Shown here: positions 11,050-23,441 of the stretch, piece by piece
Position numbering within the stretch: position 1 is the stretch's first letter
Layout of the letters: every line of letters begins with the position of its first letter
Assembly: GCA_905221605.1 (NCBI GenBank)
Contig: CAJNDS010002761.1
Coordinates: forward strand, 1-64,000
Length of the DNA: 64,000 bases
DNA from: Symbiodinium natans
Lineage: Eukaryota > Sar > Dinophyceae > Suessiales > Symbiodiniaceae
Direction: 5' to 3'
The notes under the pieces: model-generated
The model's input: the letters and a program-made list of their open reading frames with translations, nothing else
Database searches by the model: none
Told to the model about the DNA's origin: nothing
Made by a program: the position numbers and the translations under genes

Positions 11050-12398
11050 ACTCCGCGTACCCACCAGGCTCTAAGAGTAGTGGAAAAGTCCGCTTGGTGT
11101 TTCAAATTTCGTATTGAGTTTCTTCAACACGAACATGATGTCTGGTTTCGGGAGCCAGGCACAACAATATTCCGACTCCTTGTCGGAACACATGGTGTTC
11201 TTCTACCATTCTTCGCTTCTTTCATCGCTCTTCCGGAAGTTTCTTCGCAAAGCTTTTCTCGAGTTGTAGCACCTCAGCGAATTTCTCGATGCACTTCGAG
11301 TTCATCTCGGTTTCTACTTTTCCTTCTTTCACGTCGAAACTCCTTTTCAAAGAATCCGAATTTTCCGCCTCGTAGGTCAATTCGCCCTGCTATCTTCAAC
11401 TTGAGCTTCTTTTCTTTCATGAACGCAGCGAGTCCATTGAAATCCTTTGCGGCTGCTAAAACGTCCATGTCGTCTACGTGAGACAACAAGATCATTCCTG
11501 CCACTCCATCTTTTGGCAGTCGAAAGAACAATGCGGGCAACCCGCTGTCTGACTCAAGCTTGTACTCTTCCAATATGCCTTGCAGTTTTCCAAACCATGC
11601 ACTTGAACCAATCCTTGATCAGGTAAGGTGAATCCAAGTTCGAAATCTTCATTTCCAACGTTCACGATTGTCGGTTTAACTTGTTCAACTTGAAGGTGTG
11701 CGTCGCTCACATCGATGCTTCCAAAGCTGTATCCATCTGTCGACGTAAACAGTGCAAAGAGCATTTTTATAGTGCTTGAAATTCCGGTTGGCGAAAATAA
11801 TCTCGACAAGTCATAGCTTGTTAACCACTTGTACTCTCTTGCTACGAGCCTTCCTCGTCACTGCAACTTTCCTTCTCTGCCTCCAGTCGTACACAACTTT
11901 TGTCGACAGAAACTTGTACTTCGTCCTGTCCGCGTCAGGCTGTAGTCTCTTCAGCTCCCATTCTTCAAGCCTCTCAATCTCGAATGATCTCGAATCATAA
12001 TCCACTTCCAATTCTTCATTAGTAAGCTTCGGAGGTCCATCTTCGAGCTCGCGTGACCATGTTGGGAGTTTCTCATTCCACTCTTCATCATCTTCCCGTT
12101 CAGGGTTTCCTTCATCTTCTTCGTAGTGGAACTCGGCTTCAACCTCTTCCAACTCTTCCATTTTAACTTCTTCATCGTTTTCGAAGGTGAGGCTGAAGGG
12201 GGCTTCGAAGTTCCCTGCATTTTCGCGAGCTGAAGAGAAGGGCTTCAGACCCTTCAGCGCAGCTGCGACGCTCCCCTTCGACTCTTCACCTTCGAAGACT
12301 TCGAATGCTTCGAAGACTTCGAAGGCTTCGAAGGGTTCGTTTGCTGAAGTCCCTCCTTCGTGAAGGTTCTTAGATGCTGCCTCACGGGAAGGCATCAA
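11050..12398 (-). pseudogene. Ty1/copia-like reverse transcriptase relic
   Basis: The minus strand carries the copia RT landmarks in order but in several frames. At 12398-11811 there is a Glu-rich region followed by the RT entry segment (FLSTKVVYDWRQRRK, with ARSKRVQ where VARE would be expected). At about 11809-11600 comes the first catalytic block with IDVSDAHLQ. At 11573-11274 there is LLSHVDDMDVLAA, which matches the YVDD box with Y replaced by H. At about 11265-11130 a further frame gives FRQGVGILLCLAPETR, matching the copia connection region. At least three frame changes make it inactive. No integrase, gag or LTR was recognised nearby. It is probably an old, 5'-truncated insertion. Confidence 0.7.
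12285..12345. repeat. TTCGAAGAC-type 9-mer tandem repeat
   Basis: Repeated CTTCGAAGACTTCGAATG-like units. On the minus strand they encode the alternating Phe-Glu-Ala/Val run at the start of the copia relic. Confidence 0.6.
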
Positions 12399-12399
12399 A

Positions 12400-13110
12400 C
12401 CGAGAGGGCGAGCACAGGCAATGCGCGGAAAGGCGCAAAGCCATTTCTAGGACCAGCGCACACGCAGAAGAGCAGAAGGGACAGGCGCCACAGCCAATGC
12501 GCAGGGACAGGTCAATCCAGGGTAGCAGGAGAACGAGCAGGAACACACAAAGCCAATCCTACTGTAGAGGCCAGCGCATATACAGAAGCAGAGAAGAAGC
12601 GCAGCAAAGAGGCGCAAAGGCTGTGTGAGTGCCTGCTGCTCTGTTCCGGGAATTGGCTGTGCCTCTCCACGTCTTGGCTGTGCCTGCCCTTCTGTGTACG
12701 CACTGTCCCTGGGCATGGCTTTGCCTTCCCGTGCATGCCTGCCCTTTTGTTGTATATATGCGCTGCCCCTAAAATTGGCTTTGTGCCTTCCCGCGCATTG
12801 GCTGTGTGTTCCTGCCCTCCTCCTCTTCTTATGCCCTACCCTACGATTGGCTTTGTCCCTGTGTGCTCTCCTTCCCTTCTTATGCACTACCCTAGGATTG
12901 GCTTTGTCCCTCCCTTCTGTACATGCGCTGCCGCTGGGTTTGGCTTTGTGCCTTCCCCGCAGTCGCTGTGTGCCTGCACATGCCTTCCTTCCCTTCTGTA
13001 TGCGCTGCGTGCGCTATTTTCTGGGTTGTGGCTACGTGCCTCCCTGCACTTTGGCTTATCCTTATGCTGCACTTGCAACTTCCTTGGCTGTGGTTTCTCC
13101 CGCTGGCCAC
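12400..13110. repeat. Imperfect ~65-bp repeats in both orientations
   Basis: From about 12630 to 13060 a motif group (ATTGGCTTTGTGCC, CCTGCCCTTCT, TATGCGCTGCCC) recurs every 60-70 bp on the plus strand. From 12420 to 12610 the same elements appear as reverse complements (GGCACAAAGCCAATCC-like, GCGCATATACAGAAG). The arrangement is two opposed arrays meeting near 12620. No coding function is inferred. Confidence 0.55.
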
Positions 13111-16100
13111 ACTTCTTTTCTGTCCGTATTCCTTGTATATCTTATTCTTGTTCCTTCTCTCTGCTGCTTGTCGATGCCCGCTTCCACGGCTGCTTGCCTC
13201 TACCCCCCCTTAATTTTCTGATTGAGAGGTGGTCTTCTGCAGGACGATGGTGTAAGGGGGCCAAGAGGCCACCCCACCACCGCAACATACCAATTCGAGT
13301 GCCCAATTTGCCCTGTCGCGGCCTTTTCCTCTGGGCACCGCTGCGGTGTTAATCGGCGTTTTACACTTCTCATTACCACGTTGCCAGTCAAAACTGCTGC
13401 TAGCCTGTCCGACTGGACGGCTGGTTGTCAACGCCAGCACGCCTTGCTCTAACCGACAGCCATCGCACAGTTTGCTACCACGATGACTCAGAGCTGGGGT
13501 CTGGGTCTCTCTCCCCCTCTCCCCGTTTTGCCGCAGCTTGGTTTGCACTTGGCTCGTTACCGGAGGGTGGCAAGGACGTTTATAGAGCCACCCCGAGATG
13601 ACGAGCGTGGGCGGCTGCAGCTACTGCTGCCTGCTGCTAGCCTTCTCCACTCCACTCCACTCCACTCCACTCCCACCCCTCTCCACTCCTTAAGGCCTAA
13701 AGCCAAAAGGTCGAAACCTTAACGTCATGATTTAGGACCCAAATTCCTACAGTAAAGTCCGGATGATTTTATCGGGCTTCAAAGGCCCTGTTGCGCTTTA
13801 GGGTTTATAGGGATTTCGGGATTTTCGGAGTTTGTGGTTGCGTTTGGCGCCGGCCACTAGCGGCTATCTTGAAGGCTGGGGCTTTTGGAGTTTCACTCGT
13901 AGTCTTTCGCAGTCTCTCTGTCTTTCGGGCTAGTGCGGTGTGGGGAGAACGTTGTGAAGGGCAAAGGGTTGTTCTTGTTCCGGATGCCTTTCGGCCGGAG
14001 GCGGAGGAGCAGGCCAATCGAAGGGAAGGAGACCAGATCTTGGCCTGTTTGTTTCAAACGCCAGTCAGCCGGAGAAGGGGCGTAAGGGTTTGTGTTTACA
14101 GTCCTCCTGCAGTCGTCTCGAACTATGGGTTTGTGAGAGGGTTTACTGAGTTTACTGATGCTGCCCGAAAGTTTTCTGCAGGTTCGTGTTTGTAATGTTT
14201 CAATTCCGTTGAGCTCCAAAACACTCGACACTTTCATAGTATGGGCCAAAACCCAAACCAACAGTCCGTAGAGACTTCGGGAACCGGTTCATGGTGAGTG
14301 GAGTGCCAGTGGCTGCTGACGGCAGCTGGTATACGTTCATGGACACGTGCGAATGAACGGTTATCCTGGATGGGCCGGGTGCGGCCCCCGTAAATCTCGA
14401 GTCTTGGTGCGCTGCGCCCCTTCAGCCGACATTGTGAACCAATTCGTGCCCAGGGCCTCCCGAAGCCACAGGGTCTTCAACTTGACAAACGCTTCGCAGT
14501 GAAAGGCGGCAGCAAGCGTGGTGGGGCGGAATCCGAGGCGGCTTACGATGGAAGAAAATCTCGTCTTCCACTATCATCCAGCCGTGTGCATTTCTTCATG
14601 CGGTTCGTGCTCATGAATTCAGTGGCCGACGAGGTCAAGTTTGGGACGAGTGTGGCTGGGACAGCTGTCGTGAATGCATTGCCCAGGGATTGTAGGGACG
14701 TGTCCCCATCAGAAATTCCACCCTCGCGCTAGCCACCAGCCCTTGAAGGCTACCAGAACCTCAAACGCTGACACACGCGGCTGCTTGTAGGCGATGTCAT
14801 CCTCGCGTGTGCACATGTCGGCCATGAATACGCACCACAAATCGACCGGGTGCGTGTTTGCAGCCATGGGGGCTGTCGCACAGCAGCGTTAGCGGCATGA
14901 TTGCGTTTTGACTCGCGGTCTCATTGCCAGTCATCTGCTGTGTTCTATGGTACCCGGCCAGTTTTTCCAGACACAGTTGCAACCTCGAGTCTGGCGGGTC
15001 AGAGCCGGGCCGCGCTGAGCCGCGCCGCAGCTCCGAGGTCTACTTATGGTTTTTTTGCCAGAAAAATGACACTTGTCATTCTTGTCATTGTTGTCATTCT
15101 TGTAATTTCCGGTGATTTCGTCGTTTCCGGAGATTTCCAGTTTTCCGTCACAATGGCTTGCTGCACGGCAAATGTCAGCTCCAGCACGCGCCTGAGACCG
15201 CCCAGCCCAGTAGATGACAGGAACGACAGAAATGACAAGAAAAGACAAGCGTGGGACGCGCGGCGGCCGGTGGACTCTTGCGGTTGCTTCTCATTTTTGT
15301 CAGTTTACCCTCCTGGACGTCAAGTGTAGATTCAATTTTATGTGTTCTGCGGCGCTTGATGTTTTTCAGAAAATGACAGCCGTCATTCTTGTCACTCTGT
15401 CATTTTGTGTGAATGTTGACAATTCAGGCCGGCACGGCCACACTCTCTCTTTGGTAAAGCCTTTTTGACCCGCTAGCGGCTATCCACGGCCAGAGTGAGT
15501 CATGTTGAATTCTTGCGCTTTTGAGGCAAACAAAACCAATCTCGAAACAGAGATGGAGGAGCAAGTCCACAGACTCAAAACAAGTTTGCCCTGAAAGGTC
15601 ATTAAAAAGTGGGGCGATCCGTCGAAAGAATCGTCCAGCAAAAATGACTTGTTGGAGGTTCGGGATGAAAACGGAGGGCAAAGTCCGAAGAGCCCCGAAC
15701 CTGCAGGATGGCATTTCTGGGCGATTCTTACTGCGAACGCTTTTTTGGGCCTGTAGGAGATCCGTGGCCGATTCGAGTTTGCAGTGAGAGCTACCACATT
15801 ATTTGGGATGCAAGCACATCATACAGGTCATGCTTCGTCCTACCATGTCCCCAACCTAGAGTGAGAGCTGATGCTTAGAGGGCGAAGCCTTTCCGCAAAA
15901 ACCGACGACACCGCGCCTCCCTGCAAGGAAAAATCAGTCGGGAGATTCTTGCACCGCAGTCCTTGAGCAATGAGCCAGATTTTGCATGCAGTGAATGGCG
16001 GCGCTTGGTGGCTCCTGTCCAGCCATCAGTCTCAGAAGAGTGCTGTGCACATCATCAGCTACGGCTAAAAAGATAGTTATAGTTGTTAGCAAATCGTATC

Positions 16101-16170
16101 TTCAAATATGCTGTGTACAAGCTCATGAAGGTCTGTATGCGAAACACAGCCAACGTACGCGCAAATTGCT
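13110..16170. other. Low-signal stretch with simple repeats
   Basis: Contains a CCACT pentamer run (about 13645-13690), two patches of TTGTCATTC-type repeats (about 15065-15135 and 15380-15410), and open frames without recognisable motifs. A frame at about 14540-14732 (plus) reads plausibly (FVLMNSVADEVKFGTSVAG) and could be an exon, but I cannot support it further. Confidence 0.4.
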
Positions 16171-16199
16171 ACTGTCGCTATGGCATGGGCTTCGGGGTC

Positions 16200-19100
16200 T
16201 GGGCGTGTGAAGGGAGCTTTCTGTGGTGGTCATGGCGCTTCTCAGAGCACCTTTGCCTGGGGCATCGCAACCGGTCGTGGCGGCTCGGCAGGAGTTTGGC
16301 GAGCATGGGGGTTGCCAAACATGTCTGACACTTTGGTTTGAGATCCGCTTGGCAGTTCACATGCTGCTTTTTGTCTAACCCATTCCGAGCTCCCCCGAGC
16401 CCGAACCTGAACTCGAACCCGAGCCGGAATTGGAAGTTTTCCCCCGCCTGAACCCGAACCCGAAGCGGAACTGAACCCCCGAACCCGATCCGGAGCCCGA
16501 ACCGAAACCCCCTCAAGAAATTGAGCCGAACTTGAACCCGAACCCCCGCCCCCTCCTCCGAAATATTGAACCCGAACCGGAACCCCCAAACTTGAATCCG
16601 AACAACCCGAGCCCGAACCGGAACATTCTGGTCTAACCAGGTGTCACGAACCATCAGCCCGGAGCTCGACTGCCTCGTACCGTTTGTGCCGCCGATTGGA
16701 CCATCGCTGTACCTGCTCCAGACATCCCCTGCTTCATCTCACGTGGCTGAGGTCCGGTCCGCGTATTGTGCGGGACTGAGACTGGCACCTTGCAAAGCCT
16801 GTTGCGCAGCCAGCAGTCCTTGGTCCTTCCCATCTCACGGTCCCCAAGCACGAGGCCCACCGTGCGTCTGCGGTCACAAACGCCGCCGCGGTTCAAGAGT
16901 GCGGCCCGTCTGCGTTTCAAATGCGCTGCACATGCGCGTCAAGGCGTGCGTTTCAAGGCGGCCACAGAGAATTCGACTTGGAACCCACCAACTGGACCAA
17001 GGTCACCCGTCCCTGGGGCAATGCGGCAGCCAAGACATGTCTTGCATCGAGCAGCATCTACAGTGACCATAGTGCTTGGGGTCCCGACTGGGGGAGAGTT
17101 GGTGCACGGATGTGCACGGGGAGTGACCGGCGCCCGGGCCAGGAAGGGTCACCGTTTGTGACGCCGCGACGCGCCGGGGCCTTCCTGGGGCCATCCGGGC
17201 CATCCGGCCTGTGATGTGCAAGCTCGGTGCCCTGCATGGTGTGTTGTGTGATCTGCTGTGCACTCTCAGGCCAGAGGCCATGCTGAAGCCAGGGCCGCGA
17301 TCTTGGAGCCTTGCAAGGGGTGGATCCTGATGACGCCATGGAGTTGTTGTGAAGCTGAGGCTGCCAGCCTGGCCACCCTGACCCCGATGAAGGTCAGGAG
17401 CTTTAGCCGGGCCCAGCCGGGTTTTGCACGGGGAGGTTGGGAGCCTCGCAGCCGCATCGCAGCCTTAAAGCGAAGCTCCACAAGGCGGTCAAGGCGGTCA
17501 AGGCGGTCAAGCCCGGACCGACGGAAGCGCCGCGGGCCGAGAACCGCAGCAAACATTGTCGTCAGAGGTCCCTCACAAGAAGACCGCTGTTGTTAAAGAA
17601 TGTTAAAGTTACGTTAGCTATTCTATTTTTTTTTTTTTGGGGGGGGGGGCGGGAGAGGGAGGGTCAAAAGGGTCAAGTGCTTTTTCAACTTGAGGTGGTC
17701 CCAGGCCGAGTGCCTTGCAGCAGTTGGGCATGAGACCCCTGAAGTTTATTGTTTCTTTGGCTAGCCTCAGTGTTTGCTTTGTTGCTGTTATTGTTTGTTG
17801 TGCTTGTGCCATCTTGTGCTGTCCGCTACCTGTTGCTTTGACTCGCTTGTTCTGCTAGGTCTGACACCCGTCGAACGTGCTGCTCTCCTTCTTCATCTGT
17901 CTGTTTCCATGTCGTTACCGAATTCATAAGGTGTGTGTCTCAACGATGCCAAACGCAGCCGAAAGCTCAGGCTCCCAACCCGCGCCCCACGTTAGGCGAC
18001 CATGGCAAAACCCTCAATAGCCCAATAACTTGCACAGAAAGGCGAGATTCGAGGATGTTCTAGAACAGGTAGTCGACAACGAGGAAGCACCGACACCCTT
18101 TCCAGGATGTGACGTGCTTTTTTTCCCTCATGAGGCAAGGAATGTGTACAAAATATATGTGTATCATGATATGCTTTAGTGACTACCATCTAGACAACTA
18201 CAACAAAATCTAAGAACCATAGTTGAATAGACAGACTGATGTGGCGATATGCGAAAGATGGCAACCTAACAAGCAGGGCTTTGTGGGATGCACGGCGTAT
18301 TGATTCGCTGCAGGCAGGGAGACTGAAGAAAGAAGGATCTCACAGGGGGAGAAGACAAGCCAAGTGTGTTGTTTGCATGGCTTTGGACGGGGGCCTTGGT
18401 CAGAAGGGGGGGGGGTGGGGTGCTTGAAACCCGTGTTGTACTTTTGCATTTGAAAAGTGGCCAAACCGCAAGCCTGCAGGCTAGGCTGGCCCCAGGCTTG
18501 AAGTTCGCAGTTGATCTGCCGAGGCCTCCCTTGCCGATGCTTCTGGGAGGGGAGGCAGGGAGGGCAACACGCAAGAACTTTGCACTTCCAAGCTTCAAGC
18601 CCCATAAAAGCTGCTGGGTCAGGACGCCCGCAAATTTGAAGTCCAACCATCCAAAGCGAAGGCGGGTCGTTGGAGCATATGCTGGCCCCTGCCTCTGCTG
18701 CCCCAAACGTGCAGGTTCCGGAGACCACGGCCAGTGATGAATATGTGGCGGCTCTCAAAAGTGAGTTCCATGCAGCTCTGGTCCGCGTCTTACTTGATGT
18801 CCCGACATCTAGCCACCTGCACCTCTACTTTTAGCGCCTGCAAGTGGGAGGCCCGGACTCTGGACCAGACGTCAGCGGAGAAGGCCTCTGATCAGTGCTG
18901 TGGCAGCTCGTGTGGCGCTCGCGACCGCTCCGTTACGTCGTTCCACGTTTGAGGCCGAGCTGCAACGGGAGCTTGCGAATGCAGCGGCGGCTTCTCAGGA
19001 GCGACCCTGTGCGTCCCTGCGATTAGCATTACAGCAGACAGAGCAAAGTAAAAGCCCACGAGCTTGATTCAGCTTGTTTATCTGAGAGTTTTGCAGGGCT

Positions 19101-22100
19101 CTTGCGTGGCCCTGTTTGCTCCCGGATTGAATTTGCCATGCCCAGAGTCCCCAAAGCGTGAGTGAACCGCGAGTGGTCCGTGGAGGAGTACTTGCAGAAG
19201 CTGGTTGACAACCAGGCGGCCGGGGCACGTTTGTAGCAGGGGCTTGATCAACGGGAGACTCATATGGGAGGCCGAAATGTCGGAGCTGAAAGAAGCCGTC
19301 ATGAGGCTTGAGGCCCGTCAAAGCGGCTGCGTGATGTGTCAAAGTCGCAATCTGCCACCTCTGCTGGCGCTTACGTGTGGGAATGTGTGGGATGCGTGAC
19401 TTCTGAGATCTTCTGAGGCAGCTGCCAGGTGCTGGGAGGCGGAGAAGGCCGCTGATCAGCCTTGTGGCTGTTCCAGTGACTGCTACGGATGCACCTTTGC
19501 TTCTGAGGCCGAGCTGCAGCAAGAACTCGCCATCGCAGCAGCGGCTTCTCAGGACGGCTAGTGAGTATCAGGTAGCAAGCAATCCTGTGCCAAGGGCGTG
19601 GGTGCAGGGGTGGCGCAGGGCTGCGCAGATCTGTCGCCGGGGGAAGGTCCTGTTGAGGTGCCATTGAGCGTCAGATGTGTCACGTAGCAACCAATCCTGT
19701 TGCCAAGGGCTTTCGCACTCATCGCGGGCATCAGGGGCCTGGGTGGGTGGCTGGGGGGTGGGAAGGTCTCGTTGAGGTGCCGCCGACCCTAAGAAAATAA
19801 TTTTCCGCTTTTCGAAGCTGAACAACGAGAATGCCCGTCTCAGACCACTCTGACGGCTCTTGCACGGCTCTGCCCGGCCCCGGATGCTATCTGCCACGCC
19901 CATGTCCCCAAAGCACGAGTGAACCGTGTGTGGCCCCAGGAGTACTTGCAGAAGCTGGTTGGTAATCAGGCGGCCATGGGACATGTGTCGCAGGGCTTTC
20001 TCAGCGTCAGATTCATGGGAGGCCGATTTGACAGAGCTCAAAGAAGCAGTCATGAGGCTCGAGGCGCACTACGTCACAGCGGACGCATCAAAAGTTGCAT
20101 TGCGTCATACCGTCCCGTGGTTTTCCGCAGTCGCGGTTTCCCGTCACAGTGAAAAGTTGCAATCAGCACCTGCCTGCATGTGGGAGGCACGGCATCTGGA
20201 CAAGACCGATGCTAAAGAAAGCTGTTGGGCAGCCGAGAAGGCCGTTGATCAAACGGACTAACATATACTTTAAGTGTTGTGGCAGCGCCTAGCTGTGGTG
20301 ACCGCTTTGTTTTCTTTACTGTTATACATTCGAGGCCGAGATGCAGGGAGATCTCGCAAGAGCAGCAGCAGCTGCTCAGGAGCGATTTCTATGTTCAGCA
20401 GAAGCTGATTGGTGTGACACAGCCAGTCTTGGCACAGCGTCCACTTGTCCGCTCACGGGTTTGAACCTGCCATGCTCCAGCGTCCCCAATTGCAAGAGTG
20501 AACTGTGTATGGGCCGTGGAGGAGTACTTGAAGGAGCTGGCTGGCAATCAGGTGGCCGGGGGACGTTTGTAGCAGGGGCTTCACCAAAGGGAGACTCATA
20601 TGGGAGGCCGAGATTGCGGAGCTGAAAGAAGCTGTCTTGAGGCTTCAGGCGCGCGGGTCAAATCTCGCATGTATCAAAGCGGCAATTTTGCACCTCTACC
20701 TTTTGCCGGGCGTGTGCGAGGCCGGGTTTCAGGACAAGACAGCTCAAGAGAGCTGTTGGGCGGCCGAGAAGGCCCTTTGATCGATGTCATTAAAGTGTTT
20801 TGTGACAACGCACCCTTGCTTTGTTGACTGCTCTCTGTTCGGTTGTGTCACCTTTGAGGCCCAGCTGCAGCAAGATCTCGCAAGCGCAGCAGCAGCTTCT
20901 CAGGAGTGACTTGTGCATTGAGCATGCGGCGTGGTGTGACGTGACTTGTCAACTGTGTGAACCAGTAGCAAGGGCGCGCGCTTTCGCGCACGTCGCATGC
21001 CCAGGGCAGGATAGCATAGAAGCCGGCCCGCGGTTGAAAACTATTTGAAGTGCACTCTGGCGTAGTTCTGTCCACTGCCGGATTGCATCTGCCCGGCCCC
21101 GCCTCCCTCCAAAGCGTGAGCTGAGTAAGAAAAGGCTGAAGAAAAGGAAAAGAAAAGAACACGGTGACGCAAGTGAGTGTGAAATGCGTGAACCAGCAGG
21201 CAAGTGCGACCGTTCGTTGTGAAAACTTTGTAAAGTTGGGGGCTCTTGCGTGGTTCTGCCAACTCCTGGATCCGATTGCACTTGCCCTGCCCCGCCCCCC
21301 TCCAAAGCATGAGTTGAGCATATCGGCGGGTGGAGGAGTGCTCACAGGAGTTGGCCCGCAACGAGGCGGGGGAAGCTTCTTTCGTAGCGGGGGCGATCGG
21401 GCGGCTGTGAAGGGGAGCCTGGTGCGAGGCCAAGGTGGCGGAGCTGCAAGAGGCAGTCGCCAGCCTTCAGGCGCCTGCAAAACGGGCACGAATCGCATGA
21501 CACGCAACTACAAGTAAGTAAATGTTACACTAGAAAGTCAAATCACCAGAAGGACGCATTGCGTTGCTGAACGTTGCTCCGGCAGGCCTATGTGAAGGAG
21601 CAGGACGTCGCCCTGCTGAGCATGCATTACGAGCTCTACGAATTCAAGGCACATCTCGCAAAGCAGATCTTTGAGCAGGATCCGACATCGGCTTTCCGGC
21701 TTGTTTTGTCCTTGTGGAGTTGACGCCGCAGGCGCAGGTCCACGGGGCGGCCAAGAAGGACTCCAACCGCGACGTGTGATGGGAATGCTCTGTCCTCTGT
21801 CCAGTGTACGTCGAAGCGCGGCTTCCAAATGTAAAAGTCATCTCCGATGGATGTCCCTCTCGTGCTCGAGGCGCCATTTTTCGTTGACGGCATGGTGTGA
21901 CATGCCGAAGTCATGCCGATGTGCCTATAGGAGGAGCTCTGGGACATCTCTGGTTCCAGCCAATGCTCACCTTGCTCGGCGAGGCCAGCAGTTCTCGGGG
22001 TTGGCGGTTCACTTGCGGTGGCGGTCGGAAGTGGGACTGCGAAGAGAAGCGCGCGCCCCCTGCAGGGCTTCGAGCTCCCGGGACGCAGTCCTGCCGGGCG

Positions 22101-22832
22101 CCGTGCAGGAAGAGCTTGTACACTGTTGCAGTGCTGCCTATAGATGCCACCAGCCTCCAATCGTTCCGCGTGTTTGCTTTGACCGTGCTTGTGGGGTCCT
22201 GATATAGGAGATGGCGCAACAGACCACGTCATCTCGCAGAGCACCCGTCGTGCTCTCACACACCTGACATAAAATGTCGTGTGAACCATGCATCTCGCCG
22301 TTCTGTCTAGGTGATCACACGGTGGCAGGATGCTGGGCTGTGGGGCCGTACCAAAGCATCCTTACAAGATGGCCGCTTGGGGCAGGCGCGGAACATTGTG
22401 CTTCGAATGACCGCGAGTGATGTGATTTGGGGCTGGCTAGGCAAGCCATGGCTTAGAGCGGAAAGACAGCCTGGCGAAGGAGTGTTGCCCTTGCAGATGA
22501 TCTTTCTGTTGAGTGTCTCCAGTTTTCGATGGAAGCTGTTCTCAAGTTGCAGGACATTTTGCGGCAGTACGTTGAGCGCTATGGGAAAAACCCGGAGCGT
22601 CCGGCACCTTGGCTTAGCAACGACCCCCCCTTGCGCACAGGGCATGTTCACCCTCCCCCCCCTCCACCCAGCGCATGGAGAGATCAAGCTGCTTCGTCTC
22701 TTGCAGCAGGCTTGCCGAACGCATTGCGCAATGCTCATGCGCCCCCGCGCCAAGGACCAGCTTACAAAGTTTGCGCAGAATATCGAGCAGCGCTTGCCCT
22801 TCGCGTGGGCACGTGATGTCCTGGCAACTTAG
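16200..22832 (+). CDS. Coiled-coil-rich repeated gene, unit A copy
   Basis: Unrecognised multi-exon gene. Exon-like segments include 16225-16300 (VVMALLRAPLPGASQPVVAA), coil modules near 19160-19330, 19910-20090, 20490-20790 and 21330-21513 (pattern EEYLQKL ... WEAE..ELKEAV.RL.A), 21586-21690 (KEQDVALLSMHYELYEFKAH), 22311-22430 (ITRWQDAGLWGRTKASLQDG), 22497-22620 (MEAVLKLQDILRQYVERYGK) and the last exon 22677-22832 ending WARDVLAT and TAG. A consensus GTAAGT donor sits at 21514 and AG acceptors precede the listed exons. Several modules have in-frame stops or single-base indels, and six bases coding KQ in other units are missing near 22420, so this copy is probably impaired. The predicted product is helical and soluble; its function is unknown. 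Confidence 0.45.
16380..16630. repeat. Degenerate CCGAAC hexamer tract
   Basis: Some 35-40 imperfect CCGAAC/CCCGAA hexamers in tandem. Absent at the same place in units B and D, so it is an expansion specific to unit A. Confidence 0.85.
17625..17655. repeat. T run followed by G run
   Basis: Adjacent homopolymers of about 10 T and 10 G. In units B and D the corresponding place holds a longer C-rich and G-rich block. Confidence 0.7.
19155..21485 (+). repeat. Four nested coil-module repeats in unit A
   Basis: The module begins GTGGAGGAGTACTTGCAGAAGCTG-like and runs to GAGCTGAAAGAAGCCGTCATGAGGCTT-like. It occurs near 19170, 19925, 20510 and 21330, spaced about 580-820 bp. Between modules lies a second conserved segment encoding CxWEARxLDxT...WAAEKA. 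Each module encodes an amphipathic helix pair. The fourth is the most diverged at DNA level. Confidence 0.75.
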
Positions 22833-22999
22833 CAGACTTGGTGCTTGTTGCTGGTGTGATATTGTGATTCACGGGGGAACGGGGCGTCTCTAGACCTCAA
22901 CTAAGAAGTCGAGCAACAGCTTTCAACTCGAAGCTTTCCTGAATTTTAGTCTGGCGATATAGGTGTAGCATCCCGAGAAAATGCGAAGAGCTGTCACAA

Positions 23000-23409
23000 C
23001 TTGAAAGACTTTACTCGGTCCCGCCTTCTGGTTGTGGAGGGCGACATAGAGTCGCTAATTAGTTGCATGGTTGTCCAATGCACATGCCCTCATGACCATG
23101 CTCACTCTGACAGATTGCAGCAGTGAAGCACAACAATGGCTAAATCGCCTAAAAACATAAAACTGCCTTGCGAGAATAAAACTGTTTCACTAATCTTGCT
23201 GGCTCAAGGGCCCAGCTTTTTTGCAGGTACAGGATCAAGCGTCCTCGATCCCTTCCCACCTCTGGCAATAGCTTCGTTGCGTGCAGTATGCCAAAGGTGC
23301 TGCACGCCCCTGCATGAAATCAAAAAGGTTTCAAAACGGAAAGCCAAGAAAACGAAAACTTTCATGGATCCGACGTGTAGTGCAGCAAATCGCATGTACA
23401 GCAGAATAA
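23000..23409 (-). repeat. Terminal direct repeat, left copy
   Basis: 410 bp, running from CTTGAAAGACTTTACTC to CAGCAGAATAA. A version of the boundary shifted by a few bases (23002-23417) would start TG and end CA as LTRs usually do. However, only the unshifted boundaries reproduce the empty site exactly. Confidence 0.8.
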
Positions 23410-23441
23410 CACAAACAGGCCCCAGAGGGGCCACCAAGCGA

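Larger units (their letters stand above)
16170..22999 (+). repeat. Array unit A (5'-truncated copy of a ~7.7-kb unit)
   Basis: Collinear with units B and D from the GGTGGTCATGGCGC exon to the GTAGCATCCCGAGAAAA tail. It lacks the first roughly 1.1 kb of the unit. Its distal half (about 20500-22830) is almost identical to D (about 50350-52750), while its proximal half is more diverged, which points to gene conversion or recent exchange. It is interrupted at its end by the retroelement inserted at 23000. Confidence 0.9.

Noticed and set aside
12360-13352. A 330-codon plus-strand frame rich in Cys, Leu and Phe.
   Set aside because: It spans opposed repeats, and the apparent protein is only a translation of the repeat word; no start, splice or domain support.
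16178-16654. Phe/Arg/Val/Gly-rich open frames on the minus strand.
   Set aside because: Produced by the CCGAAC hexamer repeat, with no independent coding evidence.
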